Assembly: GCA_964058845.1 (NCBI GenBank)
Contig: CAXKVR010000157.1
Coordinates: 1 to 64,000, forward strand
Reading direction: 5' to 3'
Length of the DNA stretch: 64,000 nt
Source of the DNA: Carex sylvatica
Taxonomy: Eukaryota; Streptophyta; Magnoliopsida; Poales; Cyperaceae
Under the pieces are notes generated by a model, which was given only the letters and a program-made list of their open reading frames with translations, was not told where the DNA came from and ran no database searches. Position numbers and translations under genes: made by a program. The first letter of the stretch is position 1; every line of letters starts with the position of its first letter. Shown here piece after piece: positions 45,967 through 58,585 of the stretch.

Positions 45967-46467
45967 ATGGAAACACCACACCGAGGTAGAGGCAGACCTC
46001 GGAGGAATCCGGAATTGATTATCGAGCCGGCTGTGGATCAGGCTGGAGCTGGTCCAGTTGGTGCTGAGGGAGCTGGTGGCGCTGGAGGAGCGCCAGGTAG
46101 AGACTGGGACATAGATGACCGGCTGATTGCGGCCTACGAGAGAGGTCGACAAGCAGAGATGCGGGATGCAGCACCGGTGGTTCGCGGTGGTGCACCCGAA
46201 GAGTTTAGAAGGCTATATGATTCATTTCTGCGCTTGAATCCGCCGCGTTATGATGGAACCGGCGGGTATGCGGTAGCCGAGGAATGGCTGGCGCAGATTA
46301 ATGCAAAGCTGAATTTATGCCGCGCACCTGAGGAAGACAAAGTAGAGGTAACTGAGTAGCAACTGGAGGGTGACGCAAGGTTCTGGTGGGACGGGGCCCG
46401 ACGCAGTTATGTCGGGGAGGAAGCGAGGATTCCGTGGGAATGGTTTGAGCAGCAGTTCAATCGAAAG
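45967..46467 (+). pseudogene. Gag remnant with stop and internal deletion
   Basis: The frame begins METPHRGRG and contains FLRLNPPRYDG, EEWLAQINAKL and, after a TAG at 46357-46359, [12 protein letters not shown] and [11 protein letters not shown]. It then passes in the same frame directly into protease sequence (from about 46468). The rest of gag, including the zinc knuckle, is deleted. Confidence 0.82.
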
Positions 46468-49400
46468 ATTAAGATAGATGGGAGGGAGTTCGAGGCGGAT
46501 TTGTTGGTGATGGAGATTATCGGTTACGACGTGTTATTGGGTATGGACTGGTTGACGAGACACGCTGCTACTATTGATTGTCCGCATCGTCGGATTCATT
46601 TCGCGAATTCGAGAGGTATGTCTTGCATACTCAATTGTAGAGAAATTGGGAAACTAACACCGTGTATTTCGGCTGTAGAGATGAAACATTTGTTAGAATC
46701 AGGGTGTGATGCTTACTTGACGGCCGTGGTTTATGCGCCTGCGGCAGTTCCAGATATCAGCACCATTCCGGTGGTTTCAGAATTTGTGGATGTATTTCCG
46801 GAAGAGATTTTAGGGTTGCCACATGAACGAGAAGTGGAGTTCGGTATCGAACTGGTACCGGGTACAACACCGATTTCAAAAGCGCCGTATCGAATGGCAC
46901 CGGCAGAACTGAAAGAACTCAAGGCACAGTTGGAAGATATGTTGGAGAGTGGATTTATCAGACCTAGCACGTCGCCATGGGGCGCGCCAGTGTTGTTTGT
47001 CAAGAAGAAAGATGGAACATTGCGGTTATGCATTGATTACCGCGAGCTGAACAAGGTAACTGTGAAAAATAAATATCCGTTACCTCGGATTGACGATCTG
47101 TTTGATCAGTTACAGGGATCCTCAATATATTCAAAGATTGATCTGAGAACAGGGTATCACCAGTTGAGAATACGACCGAGCGATGTGGATAAGACAGCGT
47201 TCCGTACAAGGTACGGGCATTATGAATACCTGGTTATGCCGTTTGGGCTGACGAACGCACCGGCAGCGTTCATGGACTTGATGCACCGTGTGTTTCACGA
47301 TCTATTGGATTCTACAGTTGTGGTGTTCATTGATGATATACTGGTGTATTCGCGCTCGCGAGAAGAACATGAGGTACATCTTCGAATTGTGTTGCAAAGA
47401 TTGCGTGAACATCAGTTATTCGCAAAGTTGTCGAAATGTGAATTTTGGTTGGAGGAAGTTACCTTTTTGGGGCATGTGGTTTATGGAAAAGGGTTAGCGG
47501 TGGATTCCGAAAAGATTCGGGCTGTGACAGATTGGAAAAGGCCGGAGACAGTTACTGAAATTCGCAGCTTTCTGGGGTTAGCCGGGTACTACAGGAGATT
47601 TGTACTCGGGTTTTCGCGGTTAGCCGCGCCACTTACAAAATTGTTGCACAAAGGCGTGAAATTTGATTGGGGTACCGCGCAAGATAAAAGTTTTGAGGAA
47701 TTGAAGAGTCGGCTGGTATCCGCGCCAGTTCTTGCTATGCCGACTGCTGATAAAGAGTACACGGTTTATACCGATGCATCTCGATTGGGTTTGGGTTGCG
47801 TATTGATGCAAGATGATCATGTAATTGCCTACGCATCTCGGCAATTGCGACCGCACGAACAAAACTACCCGACGCATGATTTGGAGTTAGCGGCAGTGAT
47901 ATTTGCGCTGAAGATTTGGCGGCATTACTTGTATGGCGTGAAATGCCGAATCTATACTGATCATCAAAGTCTGAAATACATCTTCACGCAAAAGGAGTTA
48001 AATTTGAGACAAAGGCGGTGGTTAGAATTGATGAAAGACTATGACTTGGATATCCAGTATCATGCAGGAAAAGCGAACAGTGTAGCAGATGCGTTGAGCA
48101 GAAAGAGTCAGGTAAACCTGGCGTCGGTGATTACAAGTGAAACTCATCTTCTTGAGGAAATGCGCAGAATGGAAATACATGTTGGTGCGTCACGCGAATT
48201 AGCGTTGGAAGTTGCATCTAAATGTAATAGAAGTGAGGTTGGGACTAGCGCAACTGCAATTGCGTCGGTTGTGCTAGCAGCGGTTGAAATCCGATCGGAA
48301 TTACACGAGCAAATTCGTGCAGAGCAACAGAATGATCCGAAATGTCAGAAATTCAAACTGCACTATGAGTCAAACGCTGATTCACCGTTTCAAGTTCAAG
48401 GAGATGGCATCTTGCGATTTCACGACCGCATTTGTGTACCAAGTAATTCGGAGTTGAAAGATCTGATTTTGTCAGAGGCGCACAATTCAGGATACGCTAT
48501 CCATCCGGGAGAGGTAAAAATGTATCAAGATCTAAAGAAGTATTTTTGGTGGCCAAAGATGAAAAAGGAAGTACAAAGGTACGTTGAAAAGTGTCAAATA
48601 TGTCAGCAAGTTAAAGCGGATCGGCAGAGAAAAGCAGGATTACTAAGACCGCTGGAAATACCTACAAGGAAGTTTGAATCAATCACAATGGATTTCGTAA
48701 GTGGATTTCCGAGAACTGTCGGAAGGTATAATACAGTTTGGGTGATTGTGGATCGGTTAACGAAGATAGCGCATTTCATTCCGCTTCGAATTGAGACATC
48801 TGGGCCAGAATTGGCGGAATTGTTCCTGAAATATCAGTTTAAGTACCATGGTTGCTCGCGCAATATTATTTCTGACCGAGATCCTCGGTTCACTTCTCAT
48901 TTCTGGGAGAGTTTTCAAGAAACAATGGGTACCAAGTTGAGATTCAGCACTGCGCACCATCCTCAGACTGACGGTCAGTCTGAGCGCACTATTCAGACGC
49001 TGGAAGACATGTTGCGCTCCTGCGCGCTAAGTTTACAAGGTTCGTGGGTTGATCATTTGTATCTGGTGGAGTTTGCGTATAACAACAGTTATCATTCGAG
49101 CATTGGTATGTCACCGCAGGAGGCGCTGACAGGACAGCAGTGCCGTACTCCATTGTGGTGGGGACCAGCGGGTACCTATCCACTTACAGGGCCGCAAATG
49201 TTAGAAGAAATTGCTGAGAAAACAAAGATGGTTTTGAGTCGGCTCAAGTCGGCTCAAGAAAGGCAAAAGAAATATGCGGATGTTCACCGAAGACCGTTGG
49301 AATTTCAAGAAAGTGATCACGTATGGCTTCGAGTTTCGCCTGTCAGAGGCGTGCATCGATTTGGTGTTTCGGGCAAGCTAAGTCCTCGATATATTGGGCC

Positions 49401-49731
49401 GTTCCAGATTTTGCGACGAGTTGGACCGGTTGCATACGAGCTTGCACTACCACCAGCGTTGGACCGGGTTCATCCGGTATTCCATGTATCACAGCTACGC
49501 AGATATGTGCGAGATCCGTCGCATTGTATTGATCACTCGGGTTTACGGGTACAAGATGATCTGACATATCAAGAAGAACCAATGCAGATATTGGACCGAA
49601 AAGAGCAACGGCTACGAAGCAAAGTGATCCGGCTAGTGTTGGTAAAATGGGGACGCCATTCCGATAAGGAAGCGACGTGGGAGCTCGAAGAGAGCATCCG
49701 AGAAAAGTATCCGGAGTTATTCGACAATTAA
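46468..49731 (+). CDS. Pol: protease remnant, RT, RNase H, integrase, chromodomain
   Basis: The long open frame starts with the second half of the protease ([19 protein letters not shown]); the catalytic Asp-Ser-Gly part is deleted. RT follows ([31 protein letters not shown], catalytic [10 protein letters not shown] near 47320-47350). RNase H has [15 protein letters not shown] and ADALSRK. Integrase has HHCC residues ([18 protein letters not shown]) and the core IISDRDPRF with [14 protein letters not shown]. The C-terminal end carries a chromodomain ([18 protein letters not shown]), which targets such elements to marked chromatin. No stop occurs after 46360, so polymerase and integrase could be intact. 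Confidence 0.9.
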   Translation: MKIDGREFEADLLVMEIIGYDVLLGMDWLTRHAATIDCPHRRIHFANSRGMSCILNCREIGKLTPCISAVEMKHLLESGCDAYLTAVVYAPAAVPDISTIPVVSEFVDVFPEEILGLPHEREVEFGIELVPGTTPISKAPYRMAPAELKELKAQLEDMLESGFIRPSTSPWGAPVLFVKKKDGTLRLCIDYRELNKVTVKNKYPLPRIDDLFDQLQGSSIYSKIDLRTGYHQLRIRPSDVDKTAFRTRYGHYEYLVMPFGLTNAPAAFMDLMHRVFHDLLDSTVVVFIDDILVYSRSREEHEVHLRIVLQRLREHQLFAKLSKCEFWLEEVTFLGHVVYGKGLAVDSEKIRAVTDWKRPETVTEIRSFLGLAGYYRRFVLGFSRLAAPLTKLLHKGVKFDWGTAQDKSFEELKSRLVSAPVLAMPTADKEYTVYTDASRLGLGCVLMQDDHVIAYASRQLRPHEQNYPTHDLELAAVIFALKIWRHYLYGVKCRIYTDHQSLKYIFTQKELNLRQRRWLELMKDYDLDIQYHAGKANSVADALSRKSQVNLASVITSETHLLEEMRRMEIHVGASRELALEVASKCNRSEVGTSATAIASVVLAAVEIRSELHEQIRAEQQNDPKCQKFKLHYESNADSPFQVQGDGILRFHDRICVPSNSELKDLILSEAHNSGYAIHPGEVKMYQDLKKYFWWPKMKKEVQRYVEKCQICQQVKADRQRKAGLLRPLEIPTRKFESITMDFVSGFPRTVGRYNTVWVIVDRLTKIAHFIPLRIETSGPELAELFLKYQFKYHGCSRNIISDRDPRFTSHFWESFQETMGTKLRFSTAHHPQTDGQSERTIQTLEDMLRSCALSLQGSWVDHLYLVEFAYNNSYHSSIGMSPQEALTGQQCRTPLWWGPAGTYPLTGPQMLEEIAEKTKMVLSRLKSAQERQKKYADVHRRPLEFQESDHVWLRVSPVRGVHRFGVSGKLSPRYIGPFQILRRVGPVAYELALPPALDRVHPVFHVSQLRRYVRDPSHCIDHSGLRVQDDLTYQEEPMQILDRKEQRLRSKVIRLVLVKWGRHSDKEATWELEESIREKYPELFDN

Positions 49732-49768
49732 GGTACGAAATCAAGTTCAGCGGACTGAACTTCATTTT

Positions 49769-49780
49769 AAGGGGGGGAGA
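49769..49780 (+). promoter_or_regulatory. Chromovirus polypurine tract
   Basis: AAGGGGGGGAGA lies two bases before the 3' LTR, the expected place for plus-strand priming. Confidence 0.85.
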
Positions 49781-49782
49781 AA

Positions 49783-52490
49783 TGTGACATTATGAATTTT
49801 ATAATAAATATTATATACTAACTGATTGAGTTAAGGCGTCACGAATCGAATTATAAATATAGAAAAACGGTCCAGTGCGGATGGATGACCCGCACTGCGG
49901 GTGGCTTCACCCGCACTGGGACAAGTTCTTTAATAAACGGCTGTGATTTTCACTGGGTGCGGATGGTAGTGCGGATGGGAATCCGCAGTGCGGGTGAGTT
50001 CTGTACTCTTCTGAAAATTTCGCTAAGTACTGAATGCGGATGGGAGCACCCGCATTGAGCTCAGTGCGTCCGCACTAGGCTCGGACATTTTTCTGCGCCG
50101 TGAGTGCGGCTGGACGGATCCGCAGTGCGGATGATCGGTCCGCACTGGGATGTGTGTTTGCTATTTGCGCTGTGAGTGCGGCTGGACGGATCCGCAGTGC
50201 GGATGAGTGATCCGCACTGGGTGTTTGATTATTTGCGTAATGAATGCGGCTGGATGGATCCGCAGTGCGGATGGTTGGTCCGCACTGGGATCTGTATTTT
50301 TGTTATTCTTGTTATTTTGAGGGACTTAATTGCAAAATGGATAAAATAAACATCTTCTCTCTTTCTCTTTCATCTTTTTAATAAATAAAATATTTACACA
50401 AGGGCCTATTTGTAATAAATATTTTCAAGTTGTTAAATATTAAAAAGTTGGAGGGTTTATTTGCAAATTTCCAAATATTAATCAAATACCTTTCTCTTTC
50501 TTTCATTATTCCACCGAATTAAAAAGCAAAATACGGGAGGGTTAGGGTTAAAGCCGAACCAAGAAAGGGAAAGAGAGAGAGAGAGAAATTAAACGCGGAA
50601 TCTGATCGGACTGACCGGAAAATCGAGAGTCGAGCTGAATTGACGATCCTTGATCGAATAGAAAGCTTCAATTTGGTATATCTTTCTCCCTTGGTAATTT
50701 CTTGAAAACCCTAATTTATTCGATTTATTCGATTTGTCATGATTTCGGTTGAAACTTGTGATTAGGGTTTCGTAATCGAGTTCTAGCTCGATTATTGGTT
50801 AATTTGTGATATTTGATACGATTTATCTTCCTTTTCTCTTGGAAACCCTAATTTTAATTGATTGGCTATATTTTGGTGAAATTCGAAATTCGAATTTGAT
50901 TTGAAACGTTATAACTCGATAATCGGATTGATTTGCTTGTGGAATTCGGAATTGAACTAGGGTTTTGGGGTTGGATTGAAATGGAAAGGAATTATGATAG
51001 TTTCATGTGAAACTCTGGAAATTGTTGGAATTAATCGAGTTATAACTTCGTAAAACATATCGGTTCATGTTGTTTATTCAGAACCACCGATTGAATTGGA
51101 ATTCGAATTAGGATTTGGTAATGGTATTAATTATCGGATATTAATCGAACGCGTTAATCGCATTTAACGTATAAAATAGGTGGTAATCATACGAGGCAAA
51201 GGATTTCTGGATCGTTCGAGACGCCTGAGCCTTAGTCGAGCGTGCTATTACTCAGGTGCGGGGTTTCTGGACTTGTTTGATATTTTATATTCAGGAATTA
51301 AACTGTGTTTTGATTCATATGCATTGCATTGCCCAAATAAAGTGAAACTCGAATTGTTTAATCTGATTGATTTGCATGCTGGTATGGTTATTATTTGTGT
51401 TGATCTGAATGATCTGATTTTGGAATTAAAGTCACCGTGCTTTATATCACCATCGGTTGGTGGATATGGTATTATGGTCATCCACCGTGATGACGTCACC
51501 CAGGGGGTGAATCCGGATTTTGTCAAAGTCTAATGCATGGACGTTTGACGCTCAGTGTTCTAAAGCTTTAGATCGTCTGACCTTCGGCAGTTCCCAGTAC
51601 CGGTTGGGACGAAGGGTAAGTGACTTTGTACTATGATTTTGGATGTGGTGACTGTGTATCGGATGGCATTACCCAGGGGGTATTGCGTTTGGATGGTCAG
51701 TTGGATTTATATGGATTTCCGGATAGGAATTAGAACCAGACTTTTAATTAAACAGTTAAGCCTGTAACTACAGATGAGTGTCATGAGAAAAGGTTTTACC
51801 TGGTACAGCCGTCTGTAGGTGTCTGTAACCCTACAGATGAGTGGGAACGAATTGGGGTCCAGTTTGGTGGAACATCTGTAGTTACTACCAGATATTCTGA
51901 AATCGAGTTAAACCAAATATTGTGTGCTTGAATTTCATCTTGGCAATTCCTGAATTGTGATTTCATTTGGATATATGTTGTCGGGTTTGTGTATTCATGT
52001 TTATATATGATTATAAACTGATTTGAGCTATATTTGTGTTTACTTTTTGAATATAATCTGTGATTGCAAGTCCAGGGACGATATGTGGCAAATTATCGCA
52101 CTGAGAATTCAATTCTCATCCCCTCTTTTGGGTTACTTTTTCAGGTTCCAGTTCGGCGGATCCGAGAGAGACACGAGGTCGGTAGGCCTGGTTTTCACCG
52201 CTGCTTAGCTGTCTGGTATTGTGACTAGAGACATGTATAGATTTATGTTTTGATTGTATATATATATGTGTTCTCTATGTCATTTGGTGATACGTATCCA
52301 TCGAGATACGGATTTTGTATGATATTACCTGACCAGTTGGGATTTATGAACTGTTTTTCTTAGTTATTTGTTTGTTTTGTTGGTGTGTTTTATTTTCTAT
52401 TATATCGTACTTGCCTTGTAGGCATACGGGCAACCGTATGTCTACGGCAGGAGGCACCCGTCACGCCTCGTGGGGCCGCGGGGTGTGACA
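49783..52490 (+). mobile_element. Chromovirus 3' LTR
   Basis: 2,708 bp, matching the 5' LTR base for base as far as I compared, including the palindromic modules (49870-50295). It is followed by TGAGA at 52491-52495. Confidence 0.94.
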
Positions 52491-54985
52491 TGAGACCCAT
52501 ACATTTCATCTCCCGGTCGGAGAGATGACAGTCACCCTTGGTGATGTGAGCGCATTATGGGGTTTACCCATTGATGGCGAGCCCATAGGTGGCATCTCAG
52601 ACCATCCAAACCTGCAGAGGATGATACCGGAGTTGTTAGGGTGTGATCCAAATAATCTGCAGAAGAAATTGAAGAAGAAGAAGAAGAAGGGGGAGGAGGA
52701 GGAGGAGTTCCGGTATTCTGGGTACTGTATTTCTCTAAAGGCACTCCGGTCTCACTTCTTTCAGAATCAGATATTTCCTGAGACTGCTGACATTGAGGCG
52801 GTCCGGAGGTACCATTACACTCGTTAAAGTAACTTAGTAGTTAATCAACAATCTCAATTATTTATATTGATTATTTTATATTGCAGGTATACTAGGGCGT
52901 ATGTGCTGGATTTGTGTGGTGCTGTCATGTTCGAGGATTCCAGCGGTGATGCGGTCCCGATTATGTACCTCTCCCTGCTGAGAAACATGGAGAAAGAATC
53001 GAGATGGAACTGGGGTGGAGCTGTCCTCGCCCACTTATACAGAGGCCTGTGTCATGCCTGTCTGGTAAGTCTGTATTAATATACGTTGTAATTGAAAATT
53101 GAATAAGACGCACCAAGATTTTATTTTAAGTTAAATTTTCAGGTGAGGAATAAACAGATTTTTGGACCGCTTCTTCTGCTACAGCATTGGTCGTGGTCAC
53201 ATCTTCCTGTAAATCGGCCAGTTATACCATTGCCACATCCCCGATGGGGAGTTCCTACCCCAGACAGATGCCCCGCGTACGGTGCCATATGGGGCTGTCA
53301 TCAGAGTTATGAAGAAACAGGCAGGGGGGTTTCTTATGTTCGAGGTCAGCTCCAGATGCTCCGAGATGCGAATGTCGATTGGTTTCCGTATCGTACATGG
53401 TATCAGCGTAGATGGCTGAGCCCGCTGACACTGGAGCAGACACGACTATGGTATTATCGGGGACCAGTCGTTTGTTTCTGGATAGTGGAGTATCACTATC
53501 CCGATCGGGTGTCTCGACAATTTGGCTTGGATGCTTTCATTCCGGATAACCCGCTGATGGGTAAGGATGATACCGACAAGTTTCACAAGTAAGTACTATG
53601 TACTTAATTTTATTATCACTTTAATAATGTCACCGTTTCTCTCATTTCTAATTAATTGTACCTATAGTACGGCGCACACCAAGCCCAAAGTCGACTGGAG
53701 ACAGCATTTCAGCTTGGAGTACGGCTTGGCTCGACATCCGGATCAGCAGTTATGGAGTCCGCCATCGGGAGCGTCAGTGGGTGCTGGTCCCGGGGATTTG
53801 AGATATGCCGTCTGGTACCAGAGATGGGGCATGCCGTCAGTCTATCTTACGGGCCATTATGGCGACAACCTTCGACGTAGACTGATGGATTCATCTGGCA
53901 ATTACATGCCTTGGGGTCCGATCAATGCTCGCGCGGTAAATACAACTTAAACATACTGTAATTACAAATTGCAAATTTTAATTACTTACTGTTGTCATAA
54001 TCATGTTGTGTGCAGATGTTGACAGCTATGAGAGGAGTTGGACACAGCCTGGTGTGCATGGCGAGGGATGCTTGGCGATATATAGGATGCCAAATGCTTG
54101 AGCACACTGCACCAATCGTGGAGACAGGCGGTTTTGAAGGCCGCCTCGTTGGCATGCTGCGCGATTCTGGGGAGAACATCAATTGGCGGGATATACAGAA
54201 GACACCGCGTAATCCAGATTATCAACCAGAGGCCATATACGCTCAGGATATGCCACCACCTCCTGCAGGTAATTGCAAGTTAATATTAAAAGTAGGACAC
54301 ACACAATGGTTCTATTTTCACCGAATTATTTGTTGTAACTCATTTAACTTTCAATTATGTAGAGGATGACTCGGGTTGGGCGTTCCACCACTGGGTGTTG
54401 AATACACAAGGATGGGACGCTTACAGAAATAAATACGGAGTTCCGGTAGAGCTTGGCCCGGTCAGTTACTGTTTTATATTATTTATTGCAGAGTTATTTG
54501 TATGTAGCAAAACTGACATTATTTCAATTTAGGATGGAGCACCTCGTTGGAATGCCGAGCCTAGTTTTAGCGTGGATGAGCTGCCCCCGTTCGATACAGA
54601 TGCTGAGGACATTGGCTCCCACAGGCCACGATATGGAGTGCAGATGGAGCACGACTACGAGGCTGGAGGGAGTGCATCTCAGACTGCAGATGGCTTTGTC
54701 TCTGCATTATTTGGTACAGCGCCTCCTGCCACGTATGCTGCAAGCTGGGAGGAAGATCCATGGGAGCTACGTACAGGCCCGGCACCCGCAGAGTCAGCTG
54801 GTCTATTTGATCCATGGACATCCGGTACAGGTACGCATCACATGTATACGGGAGAGGAGGACGAGGATATGGAGGAGGAGGATTTAGGAGATGCGAGTCC
54901 GCAGAGGCGCGTGCAGCCGCACAGGGATGGCAAAGGCATAGCGGCTCGTAGGTTGTCTCCCTCCGGCAGGAAACGACGAGGATGA
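52491..54985 (+). CDS. Plant mobile domain (PMD) gene, 3' part (seven exons)
   Basis: The first five bases repeat the target duplication; then coding resumes in frame. Exons: to 52808, 52887-53064, 53143-53588, 53668-53935, 54016-54268, 54363-54460 and 54533-54985, each with GT-AG introns of 72-94 nt and matching phases. With the 5' part they total 2,439 nt, exactly 813 codons including the stop. PMD hallmarks are FHLPVGEMTVTLGDV, WGLPIDGEPIGG, GAVLAHLYRGLCHA and LLQHWSWSHLP. A Lys-then-Glu run lies at about 52667-52710. The C-terminal tail is acidic, then basic (RRLSPSGRKRRG), a possible nuclear signal. No phosphatase domain is visible. Cut off from its promoter and start by the chromovirus. 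Confidence 0.87.
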
Positions 54986-55331
54986 TTGCAGAGTTTTTTT
55001 TATTGTGATGTAGGTCTGACTGTAGTATTTTGAGTTTGCAGCTGTTGTGTTATATGTCTTGGTTTGTTTTATTTTATATTTCATGTTGACTTTTATCTTT
55101 TTTTTACTTTACATTTCGTCGTTTTTATCTGCGTGCATATCTTTTTGTATGTAGCATTTCGTCATTTCTACTCATTAGTTACTACGTAATCATAAAAAAT
55201 CAAAATATTACATATCATATTAAAAGCCCAACATTACAATTAAAGTTCAACAACACAATTAAAGTTCATATTTTAGTTAAAACCAAACAAATAAGTTCAC
55301 ACAACACAAGTAAGTTCACACAATAGCAGGT
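54986..55331. other. Convergent 3' ends of the PMD and mudrA genes
   Basis: 346 bp of AT-rich DNA separate the stop codons of two genes running towards each other. It should hold both polyadenylation regions; no gene is present. Confidence 0.6.
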
Positions 55332-58300
55332 TTATCTGCCCCTTCCACCACGTCTCAAAAAACCAATGATGCGACTAGTTCTACTGGTACCAACTGCAGG
55401 TGCGGCATTACTTGTAGAGGCTTGGCAACTAGATGATTGGCTCGGAGGAGGGGGATGTTCTGTTCTACCAGTTGCTTCAGCAACAACTCTAGCATTTTCT
55501 CTTTCGTTGTGCTCGTTTATGGCATCTGAACATAGGAACACAATTCAATTAGTAATATAATAAGATCATAAATGAATTTCGTACAATGCTACATACCTGC
55601 CGTGCGCCTGTCAGAAACAGAACGGCGAGCCCGATTTCCCGACGGTCGCCTACCACCCATCTCGTCCATGGTCATTACAACACGCTTGTGTCTCCTCCTT
55701 CCCTTTCTTATCCATCCTTCTGAAGGAAGTATTCTATCACCGACATATGCAGGCCACTCATGCTGATCGGGATAAGAATGGAAAGATCCACCCCAAGTGG
55801 AAGCAAGGTAATCGGTACGATACATGTCAGCAACATAGTGATCCTCACAGTAGTTCCTCACTCGGCATACAGCCATCACGTGACTACAGGGTATGTGACT
55901 TAGTTGGGGTCCTTGGCATGTACAGGTTACCGCCCTGGCATCTCCAAATTTAACCACGTACTTGCAAGCCCTCTTCACAAACTCCATAGTGCCATCTGGT
56001 TTGCGACTGGTAGGAGCATATTCATTTGGATTTTGCACTTCGAATTCAGTACCATCATTACCCATCGGGATTACGGTCATAGTTGCACCTTTCTCCCTGT
56101 GTTGTCTTAGTTTTTCCTCCACCCTTGTTGAAAATGACTGATTAATCCTTATTAATTCTGCGGCCTTAGCACGCCGTTCCTGAAACCAGGCATTTAACTT
56201 GTAGAATGTATCCTCTACAACTGCAGCCACGGGCAACATCCGACTCTGCTTGAATACTGCATTCAGCGACTCCGACCCGTTGGTGGTCATAATTCCCCAA
56301 CGCCAACCTCCATCACGGGATTGATATATTTTCTCGTATGCTGGATCTTCGTTTACATCTCTGGGATTATTTTTGCCCACCTTCATTAAGTAGAGATTTG
56401 CCTTTGGCATGTACTAAAAAAATAAGAAAATAAAATAATATAAGTAAATAATTGTACTAAAAAAACAGTCTTCGGAAAATAAAATAATATATGTAAACAA
56501 TTGAAATATATATACCTTTGCAAAATTTCTAGTCATCTCTACCACCCTTCTCGGTTTTTTCTTTCTGCAATTTTGTCTAAATGTTTCTAGAACCCACTTG
56601 TCATTTCCGGTTGCCTTGGAAAGGTTCTCCGCAACGTGTTGCATACACAACCTGTGCACACACTGCCCAGTACGCGTTGACCAACCGTAATCTTCACGAT
56701 CAAAAACATATTTTATTCCTTTGTGTTGGTCTGATATCACACAGAAAAATTTTTCTTCCCCAATCACCCGTCTTCTTAAAAACTGCATAAAGAATCCCCA
56801 GTTCTCACCATCCTCTTTCTGAACAATTGCAAAGGCCAAAGGTAACAACTGATTCTCAGCATCATATGCACATGCTATCAGTAGCCTCCCCTCATAACGG
56901 CCGGACATGAAGCATGCATCAATGCTGATAACGGGTCTGATGTATGGCACAGCTTGGATACAAGCCCCAAAAGCCCATGCTATGCCCTTGAATTGCTGAG
57001 CTCCCTCTATTAGTACTCCATCCTTATCAAAAAAAGGGCCATGCCATAGTTCATATACGGTCCCGATGTTTGTACTTGCCATGGCCTGGAGCAATGGTGC
57101 CAGATAGCCGTATGAATCCTTCCAACTACCGAATATTCTGCAAACCGCAAGTTCACGACCTCTCCACAGCCTGTTGTATTTTGGGATTACATATTTGTAT
57201 TTGTGTCTGACGGTTCTAGCCACCGCCTTGATGCTCATCGATGGATCCAACTTAATGTCCTCCTCAATTGCATCGGCAATTAGTGATGCCGTCAGCTGTG
57301 CATGGTCTGTCCTTGTGGATGCAGACTTACATGTGTGAGGTGGTTCACACTTCCTAATCATCCATGCTTCCCCTGAACCCGCAGGGGTTGCATAAAGGCG
57401 GAACTCGCACCGCGGGTGAGTTTTACATAGCACAACTAACCGTGTTCGCTCTCTTTTATTTATTTTATATTCCCAGTTGCCGTGTACATGGGTCTCATTG
57501 ATTTTCTTTACAAGTTCGTCTATGTTTGTATAAAGTTGCCCTGCAGCAAGTTCCTGATTGTATTTAACACGAGGACCAAAGAAACTAATGTCTGCCTCTT
57601 CGAAAGCTGTAGTATCGTTGAATGTGGTGACCGGATGCTTATTTCCCCGACCTCTAATCGGGAATTTTTCTGCCCTGGATAAACCTAGTACATTTGCATC
57701 ACCATCTGATAAGTCATCAGATTCCCAAACCCCTTGGTATTCATCCCCCGTTTCCATTTCCCTTTCTGGTATGGCATCAATAGCATCAACATCAATATCA
57801 ATATCAGTTCGATTAACGGGTACCGGTCCTGACTCTGGCATAGTTGGAAATCTAGGGATTATGGGTGTCTGTCTGGGTGGTGGTGGTAACTCTTCAGTAT
57901 TTTCAGGGGAGTTGTGGTACCCCTGGTTGTCACAAGGGGAGTGCTGGTGGTAAACCTGGTTGTCATAAGGGGAGTGCTGGTGGTACCCCTGGTTGTCATA
58001 AGGGGAGTGATGCTGGTACCCCTGGTTGTCATATGGGGAGTGATGCTGGTACCCCTGGCTGTCATATGGGGAGTGATGCTGGTACCCCTGGCTGTCATAT
58101 GGGGAGTGATGCTGGTACCCCTGGCTGTCATATGGGGAGTGCTGCTGGTACCCCTGGCTGTCATATGGGGAGTGCTGCTGGTACCCCTGATTGTCATAAC
58201 CTGAATTTTCATAACCTGAAGGTCCAGCCCTAGTAGTACTTGAAGGTCCAGCCCTAGCCCGGAGAACCCTCTTCGAATATATGTCCATTACCTGGACCCC

Positions 58301-58585
58301 ACTGGCCGCAAATTGAGTGTACACAACTCTCCACAAATTCGCATCTGTTATTGGAAACCTCACAAAGTAAGGTCTACCCGCCACCCCACGTGAGTTGTCA
58401 ATCCGTGTAGCCAATTCTATTTCATACCTGTTGGGGTTTACAGCAGTCTTTTCGTATATTAGCTCTTTAAGTGCCTGAAATGTGGTATTTTCATTAACCT
58501 CGAAGCCAAATGCAGCATCTTTCGTGTACTGCACGCCATCTTCACTCTTTTGTAACTTGCCGCCCACATACAATGCAACTAACAT
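55332..58585 (-). CDS. MULE transposase, mudrA-like (three exons)
   Basis: Exons on the minus strand are 58585-56516, 56413-55597 and 55525-55332, with GT-AG introns of 102 and 71 nt. They total 3,081 nt, exactly 1,027 codons with the stop. The N-terminus (about 1-110) is a ubiquitin/PB1-like region. Residues about 128-228 are 11-residue repeats (HHSPYDSQGYQ). A Mutator DNA-binding domain with zinc-type Cys/His follows (VLCKTHPRCEFRL...HTC, about 345-420). The DDE core has SIDACFMSGRYEG (about 554) and ISDQHKGI (about 618), with a candidate third acidic residue in GSESLN of exon 2. A SWIM zinc finger (CTCQGPQLSHIPCSHVMAVC) and a basic tail end the protein. No stop or frameshift was found, so it may be functional. 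Confidence 0.9.
57915..58200. repeat. 33-bp coding minisatellite in mudrA exon 1
   Basis: About eight to nine units of GGGGAGTG(C/A)TG(C/G)TGGTACC plus 13 bases encode the 11-residue repeat. The unit length keeps the frame, and units near the middle are almost identical, which suggests recent expansion. Confidence 0.9.

Larger units (their letters stand above)
43108..52490 (+). mobile_element. Chromodomain Ty3/gypsy element (Tekay/Del-like), nested in the PMD gene
   Basis: The 9,383-bp element has two LTRs of exactly 2,708 bp, a constant 6,675-bp offset between equivalent points, and a perfect 5-bp target duplication. It has a tRNA-Met primer-binding site, a polypurine tract, and a gag-pol region that ends in a chromodomain. 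No difference between the LTRs was noticed by eye, so insertion is recent. Inside, the 3' part of gag and the catalytic start of the protease are deleted and gag has a stop. This copy therefore cannot make its own capsid and protease. Confidence 0.93.

Noticed and set aside
57914..58233. Plus-strand frames over the mudrA minisatellite, and the idea that the 33-bp units form a CRISPR array
   Set aside because: There are no unique spacers; the units are contiguous and encode an in-frame 11-residue repeat of mudrA on the other strand.
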